Source: Euonymus europaeus (lineage: Eukaryota; Streptophyta; Magnoliopsida; Celastrales; Celastraceae). From it: 64,000 nt of DNA. The notes under the pieces are model-generated. The model made no database searches and had not been told where the DNA came from. It saw only the letters and a list, made by a program, of their open reading frames with translations. The position numbers were made by a program, and so were the translations under genes. This document shows, in pieces, positions 59,001 through 64,000 of this stretch (the first letter of the stretch is position 1; each line of letters opens with the position of its first letter). The stretch covers positions 7,483,001 to 7,547,000 of the forward strand of contig OY756961.1 of assembly GCA_963580455.1 (NCBI GenBank), read 5' to 3'.

Positions 59001-60116
59001 CTTGTGCGATATGCCTCAATTCGGTTCCTTTTTCTAAATATTGTTTCATCTCCTGCTTAACATATTCAGGAACCTTCTGACACGGAGATACATTTTTATG
59101 TGTGCATGCAAGGTGATTTTTTGCCCTTTTAACGCCTCCTTTAGGAACTTTGTTGCAAAAATTGCATTTCACACACATATCCTTTCTTCTCCCCATTTCT
59201 AGCTTCTACCTCTTCCGTATATTTCCAAGTAGGATCTTTTCTACTCTCTCCCCTAACTTTCATCATATTCAGCCGACTATAAAGTATAAATTAAACAAAA
59301 TAAATTCAATGCAATAAAGGGTAAAAACAAAATAAACTAAACAAACAATACAACATCAGCCATCCCCCATACCATACAAGTAAACATAAAGGGCAATGAA
59401 GGCCAGAAGGCCTATAAAATATTCAGGAACTACTATTATCATTAATATTAATACTGCATTACTGCCGCTGCTTCTTGTACTTTGTTTGTTTTTTGTTATT
59501 TAAATATTTCTAATTTCTGTCTTTCTATAATCATCACGGGATAACCAAGATAACGGGAGTGATTTCATCACGGGATAATCTGTCTTTCGAAAAATCAAAT
59601 TTTTTGGAGTGATTTCAGTTCAGTAAACTACAATATGGCAACCTAAAATCAATCAAGGAAAAATAACCTACCTTCCTGCTTGTTCTTGCTGCTGGATAAG
59701 TTGGAAATTCTGGACTTCCCTTGTCGGCGTTGCTGCTGCTTGCTGGATCTTCAAGCTCAGACAGAGAGACGCCACGAATGTGTAAGCTGGAGCTGTTGCT
59801 GATATGAAATTACGAACAACGAAGGAGGAGGGTTTCGTTTCGGCATTTCAGTTTACCCAAAACAGCGTCGTTTTGGGTAAATTGTTTTAGAAAAAATAAA
59901 ACAAAACCCAAAACGACATCGTTTTGGGTTTTGTAATTTTTTCTAAAACAACTTGTCTTCCTTCTTGCCTTTCGCCTCTGTGAAAGAGGCGAAAGGCATA
60001 TAGAGGCGGAAGCCTCTTGCGACACCACACGGGGCGAAAGCCTCAGTGCTTCCGGTCCCCACCTCGCCTCAAGGCGCGCCTCAGTGCTTAAGCCTTGAGC
60101 GCCTTTGAAAACACTG
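56055..60116. mobile_element. hAT element (4062 bp) with transposase, TIR and 8-bp TSD
   Basis: The left end CAATGTTTTAAAAGGCG and the reverse complement of the right end CAGTGTTTTCAAAGGCG agree at 15 of 17 bases. The 8-bp target CCGACATC is duplicated exactly at 56047-56054 and 60117-60124. Subterminal zones carry GAGGCGTAAGCCTCGAGGCG-type words. A 167-bp tandem duplication of AAGAGTTCATAGTTTAGAAG and following sequence lies at 56321-56577. The coding region is on minus (59266-56572). It is nested in gypsy gag. Confidence 0.95.
56572..59266 (-). pseudogene. hAT transposase (BED finger, DUF659, hAT dimerisation), few lesions
   Basis: Minus strand. The start at 59266 gives GESRKDPTWKYTEEVEA, then, after a one-base shift, the BED finger CVKCNFCNKVPKGGVKRAKN, HLACTHKNVSPC. 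Exon 1 ends in RGVRGPIDR near 58872. Exon 2 starts at 58769 (YIANVDDDHEDVDRAK) and holds DUF659 (RSSLKMRF-like, VTNNASNYKAAVNKLMEKRK, YWTPCAAYCLNLMLEKIGEL). A second frameshift lies near 58055 before MTRFVTAVLTLRCMIELRQP. An intron spans 57485-57396, then WWINFGDEVPELQRFAIKVL and SSSACERNWSAYNQVHTKKR form the dimerisation domain. A Gly/Arg/Ser-rich tail (56870-57010) shows another shift, and the last exon ends LPIRFMDDSFDDQTSGEED and an acidic run at 56572. About three frameshifts separate it from an intact gene. Confidence 0.85.
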
Positions 60117-60124
60117 CCGACATC

Positions 60125-61194
60125 ACCACTCACTTGTTCTATATCTTCCACAGGTGGATCTCCATCCATTTCACCATCAAAGATAGGACCATTCTCAAAA
60201 TCATTGAAACCTTCCCCAGCAAACAACCTCTTCCATTGCGTCTTTGGACACTCATCTTGCCATGTCCTGGAGCACCACAACCAAAACACCGAAAAGTACC
60301 CCTAGGTCATGCTGGCTGTTGGCCCCCTGTTGAGAACTTAGAGAGCTCGGAAGAGCGGAACTACTCGCAAAAGGTACTGTTGTCTGGTGGGAGTTGGCCG
60401 AACTGCCCACCGTAGGAGAACTGGGTGTTCGCCGCGATAATTGTCTCTCGACATGAAGCGCTTGTTGATATGCTTCAACCATTGACATAAACTCAAACAT
60501 GTTCAAGAAGTCTTGTATCTGTTGGCGCAAGCTCCCCACATACCGAGTTACCATCTGTTCCTCTGTTTACATGAGGTCCGTCCATGAGCTCAGTAAATAA
60601 AATTCAGTGGTATAAGCCGCCACTGATTGGACACCCTGATGCAGGTTCTGCACTCGGTTGTACATCATGCGAGAATAATTATAGGATAAGAATGCCTTTC
60701 ATATACTTCTTCAACTTGTCCTAAGACACAATTTTAGGTTTGCTAGTGCGCACTCTCATCATCTTCATCTGCTGCCACCAGGCTGTTGCTTGACCATGGA
60801 ATCGTTTGGCCACTAGAGAAACACGCTTATCAAGAGGGACCTCTTTGAACTCCATCAGTTCCTCCACCGCCGTAAGCCAGTTCACGAACTTCTCAGGTTG
60901 CATTCCATCATTGAACTCTAGGATATCAACCTTAAACCTAGTGTCCCACGTCTGATTTTCCTCGGGTACACCTGCCCTCCTGCGAACAGGCAACTCAAAC
61001 AGTGAATTTGGAACACCAAATGGGTTTTCATCGTCAGTCTCCTCCCTGGGAAGAACAACAAGATCGAGTTGTTGCGCCACAAGGGAAGCCATCTGTCGGG
61101 TCAACACATCCATCTGCTGGCGCAGTTGAGCTAGATCATCACGGCGACGCACATCCTCCAGGCCAACTTCACGTGCATTCCTCCTGGGTGGCAT
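60125..61194 (-). pseudogene. Ty3/gypsy gag polyprotein remnant
   Basis: Gag forms the retrotransposon particle. The frame from 61194 reads MPPRRNAREVGLEDVRRRDD, a Gln/Leu-rich helix, then the retrotrans-gag domain: FKVDILEFNDGMQPEKFVNW, LTAVEELMEFKEVPLDKRVS, AWWQQMKMMR. A stop at about 60721 and a shift follow. The next piece has VTRYVGSLRQQIQDFLNMFE and ALHVERQLSRR, then a Ser/Pro linker. A CCHC knuckle (CFGCGAPGHG..EC) near 60285-60250 is split by another frameshift. The frame ends in GEMDGDPPVEDIEQVSGDVG, where the hAT element sits. It is non-functional. Confidence 0.9.
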
Positions 61195-61228
61195 GGTAGC
61201 AACAATACAACATGGCTTCGATACCAAT

Positions 61229-61621
61229 TGATGTAGGGAGGACCTCACACAATCGAGTAAACCACGGATAAGTACTCAAGCTCGTTGATTCATCAAAGAA
61301 TGCCGAGAAAGAGATAGAGTTTGAGAGGAAGCTTCTCAATTTTCATTCATCAAAAGTCCCTTACAAAAGAAAGGCGGCACAAACAAAAGCCAATCCTAAA
61401 GCTACTGAAATTACATAAAAGCCCTTAAGACACAAAATAGCAAAAACCAGCAGAAAGGAAACAACAAATACAAAATAATTAAACTTAAATGAGCACAGAG
61501 TCACACTACTGCTTAGACTTGTTTCTATCCCATCTGTGCATAAAATTAGCTGCATTACAATCATACTTATCCAAGAACAGCGCTGCATCATAATGTCACT
61601 GGTCACCCATTAAACTAGACA
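61229..61621 (-). repeat. 5' LTR of the truncated gypsy element, with adjoining primer site
   Basis: On the minus strand the segment starts TGTCTAGTTTAATGGGTGAC and ends CTACATCA, i.e. TG...CA. One base further lies TTGGTATCGAAGCC (61227-61214), resembling a methionine-tRNA primer binding site, and gag starts 19 bp after that. The LTR length, about 393 bp, is approximate because the partner LTR is absent. Confidence 0.65.
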
Positions 61622-62299
61622 TCTTCTTTTAAAATAAATTATGTTATAATCCTATAACTAGTAGTCTAGCATGGATAGGCGACATCACTGTAGTAGTTTA
61701 CTGAAATGGAAAAATGTCACAGAAATACAAAACAAACAATAGTCTCAGTGATACATAGAAGCAGATTGTTGAAGGTAGAGAGAGAAAGAGTCAAAGAGAT
61801 ACAAAAAGAGAGAGATCGTTGAAGGTAGAGATAGAATCGAAGAGAGAAAGAGTCAGAGAGATATAGAGAGAGATCGTTGAAGATAGAGAGAGAAAGAGTC
61901 AAAGAGAGATACAGAGAGAAAGTTGAGAAAGATCACACTTGGTTAGGCTCTGGCCGAACTCGTGAGCTCAATCTAATATGGGTTCAGCAAACTCTGTGTA
62001 ATCAGCCATCAACGACCTCCATTAGCTGCCAGCAAGTTCAAAAATCAGCAAGTTTGCGTCTTTATTTCACCTAAATGTATCCCAAGTTGCACCCAGCCGA
62101 ACATCAGTCGCACTCTAGCCGCATCCATTTTTATTTTTATTTTTTTAAATTGGATTTGTAAATTCCCGCACCCTGGATGTTTCGTGCTGCACCCACACCC
62201 GAAACATATCTGGTGCGGGTGCCTTAGGGTGTTAGGCGCACCCGTGCTTCATAGGGGTACATTCAATTAAGTCCATCCGAAAATCCAAACCAATCCGGG
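61622..62299. other. GA-rich low-complexity and non-coding stretch
   Basis: 61755-61930 is a purine-rich tract of GAGAGAGAAAGAGTCAAAGA words with an inner repeat containing GATCGTTGAAGGTAGAGA at about 61768, 61815 and 61873. The rest has no gene. A TAGGGGTAC near 62255 and CACCCCTAA near 62968 could be the two ends of a small hAT-like MITE into which the TRIM inserted, but this is unproven. Confidence 0.5.
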
Positions 62300-62882
62300 T
62301 GATAAGATCATACATCGGAAGATTATGGGTTACCACTCTAACTTATAAGGAGGACAAACCTCCTATTGTCAACTCGGGCTTTCAATAGAGTTAGGTCCAA
62401 ACTTATGAGCTTGGGCTTAGACCTTCATCTTTCGTGTGCGCATGGGCCTGAAATCATGGGTTTTCATCACTGGTGCTTTCATTTAGAGTCGCAAATTCGT
62501 GCGCCCAAGGGTAGCGAGCAGAACAGTAACGATAAGACGATGACTAAGTATCTAGAATGGGGTAGGCGCAAAAAAAAAAAAAAAAAAAAAAAGAAAAAGA
62601 AAAGAAAAGAAAAGGTGTACTCATGGAAAAGAAGGCTAGCAGGCTATGACTGAAGTCTCCATAGTCATTGTCCGAGGATGTGCAGTCTCTATTAGAGTGG
62701 TAGAATGATAAGATCGCACATTGAAAGATTATGGGTTACCACTCTAGCTTCTAAGGGAGGACAGTGGACAGACCTCTTATTGTCAACCTGGATTCTCAAG
62801 ATAGTTAGGTTCAAACTTATGAGCTTGGACTTGGACCTTAATCTTTCGTATGTGCGTGGCCTAGAATCATGGGTCTTCATCA
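62300..62882 (+). mobile_element. TRIM-like miniature LTR retrotransposon
   Basis: Two direct repeats, 62300-62469 (170 bp) and 62706-62882 (177 bp), both begin TGATAAGATC and end TTCATCA. They share blocks such as GATTATGGGTTACCACTCTA and ACTTATGAGCTTGG. Between them are 236 bp starting TGGTGCTTTCATTTAGAGTC, which looks like the primer-site region of plant LTR elements, and containing a poly-A tract (62570-62591) and no coding domain. Flanking 5-mers (CCGGG and TCGGA) do not match well. Confidence 0.75.
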
Positions 62883-63048
62883 TCGGATTTTGACATGCAA
62901 AAATATCATAAACACTAAACACCTAATGCTATCCGGCTCATATCGATCCGGACCCAGATTTCTGCCACCCCTAATTGATAGTCCTTGAAGGAATGACTTG
63001 GTATAATATTTTTTGAGCATTTTTAAATTAAACAATGGAAATCACCGA

Positions 63049-64000
63049 ACACGTTTTGTGTCTCTTTAACATGGAAAATGGTTTGACCATTGACAATGAT
63101 CAGGCTTCATGCACGAATTATCACTTCTAGGGTGATCTCAAGTAAAACAAGTATATCAATCATTACCTATTTGTCAAAAAATGAAGACTGAATTGAAGTG
63201 AGTGTCTCTTTTGATTAATATAGTTTTCTTGAAATATTATTATGTTTGATCAATTTTTGGCATGCCTCTTCTTATATATGTTATATGGGGTCCCATGTGT
63301 ATGGGAAAAGTGTGATGTCTTCTTTTGGTGTTAGGTTTACCCGTGTACCTTATCTTTGTCAAATTAAAAATGCAAGTGTTATGTGGAAATGTGGAGAGTC
63401 CATTCAAGAAGAATGATTGAACATATTATATATATATATATGAAACAACTCTTATACGCACGCCCGTTTCTTACCATATTTATGGGCGTGCGTTTTGGTC
63501 CATTAGATCAAATTTAAGGACCAGATTAGAAGTCAAGCTTTTACCCCCAAATTCAGCATGTCTCACGTCTGGGAACCCTTTCTACTCCCGTGAGCTTCCG
63601 CCAGCAGTCTTCTCTGACCCTCTCTACTCCTCAGCTTCCTCCAGCCAGCCTTCTTCCGCCACTCTCGTGAGCTTCCGAACACCCATCTTCTTCCGCTCAA
63701 AGCCCACCTAGTCCACTTCCGACCTTCTCCGACTCGTTAAGCTTCTATTCTCGACCAAAATCCTCCAATCAAATTTATTCTTGGCAAGCTTCGACCCAAA
63801 TAGTAGATGTTAGGGTTCTTCTCGACCCAAATCCCTCTAATTCTTGGTGAGCTCCGACCCAAATCGTAGATGTTAGGGTTCTTCTCGACCCAAATCCCTC
63901 TTATTCTCGAAGACCCAAAGTGATTGGTTTCATCCCTCATATTCCCTCTGATTCTCGAAATCCAATTCTTCTCGACCCAAATAGCAGATGTTAGGATCCG
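63049..64000 (+). repeat. Copy 2 of the 952-bp near-identical duplication
   Basis: This equals 38802-39753 apart from one seen base change. It contains 393 bp of flank and the left arm plus inner repeats of the foldback element (from 63442), and is cut by the window edge, so the right arm is not visible. Confidence 0.95.

Larger units (their letters stand above)
54690..61621 (-). mobile_element. Truncated Ty3/gypsy retrotransposon carrying two hAT insertions
   Basis: On the minus strand the order is LTR (61621-61229), primer binding site (about 61227-61213), gag (61194 to about 60125) and aspartic protease (56046-54690). It stops within the protease region at the LLGRSWQYDRH block. Reverse transcriptase, RNase H, integrase and the second LTR are missing. 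Two hAT elements (54922-55906 and 56055-60116) are nested in it. Without them the remnant is about 1.9 kb. It lies in the presumed intron 5 of the MINDY gene in opposite orientation. Confidence 0.85.

Noticed and set aside
1..64000. A new multi-gene defence or biosynthetic cluster
   Set aside because: The only clear host genes (SEC5 and MINDY) belong to separate known pathways, and all other coding regions are transposon-derived or fragments.

Overview
The window looks like a transposon-rich stretch of a eudicot plant nuclear genome. It is AT-rich, the genes have GT-AG introns, and two recognisable host genes sit at either side of a thick mosaic of class I and class II transposons, most of them decayed. 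No organelle, bacterial or viral gene block was seen. Host genes: on the minus strand at the left, the first seven exons of the exocyst subunit SEC5 (577-5304, running off the left edge). On the plus strand at right of centre, the first five exons of a MINDY-family deubiquitinase with an N-terminal ubiquitin-interaction motif (49191-54577); its remaining exons are not visible in the following 9.4 kb of nested transposons. Two small host-gene scraps lie between them: an N-terminal SEC31-like piece (18796-18975) and a single aldehyde-oxidase-like exon (38605-38703). Layout from left to right: SEC5; a Pong/Harbinger-type element with an ORF1 (Myb-like/NAM-associated) and a convergent DDE transposase, both broken by nonsense codons (about 5690-12850); a roughly 160-bp tandem array; a decayed MULE region with a DUF1985-type gene, a nested palindromic MITE and a GGCACGACC minisatellite (13878-18480); the SEC31 scrap; a well preserved PIF/Harbinger element with TAA target duplication, three-exon transposase and two-exon ORF1 (19901-24680); a decayed BED-finger hAT (25036-27671); two adjoining AT-rich satellite-like arrays, about 165 and 182 bp in period (28500-31310); a MULE with FAR1-like, MULE, SWIM-like and OTU protease segments, split by an LTR (31700-36355); a second, badly decayed MULE; the aldehyde-oxidase exon; a long-inverted-repeat MULE-like foldback element (39195-40591); a CACTA transposase pseudogene split by a solo LTR with a perfect 5-bp duplication (41911-46107); and another fragment of a similar LTR. 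Downstream of MINDY exon 5, a truncated Ty3/gypsy element (54690-61621, minus strand) carries two hAT insertions of one family, a 985-bp non-autonomous copy and a 4062-bp coding copy, each with a perfect 8-bp target duplication. A 583-bp TRIM-like element follows (62300-62882). The last 952 bp of the window repeat 38802-39753 almost base for base. How the parts work together: the host genes act in separate pathways (vesicle tethering and ubiquitin removal). The rest is mobile DNA whose order of insertion can partly be read: gypsy before its two hATs, CACTA before its solo LTR, MULE-OTU before its LTR, and the DUF1985 gene before its MITE. I did not see a convincing new defence, metabolic or regulatory system. 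The most unusual signals are the hairpin-bearing paired satellites, the 24-kb-separated near-identical duplication, the captured SEC31 and aldehyde-oxidase scraps, and the complete hAT master/derivative pair.
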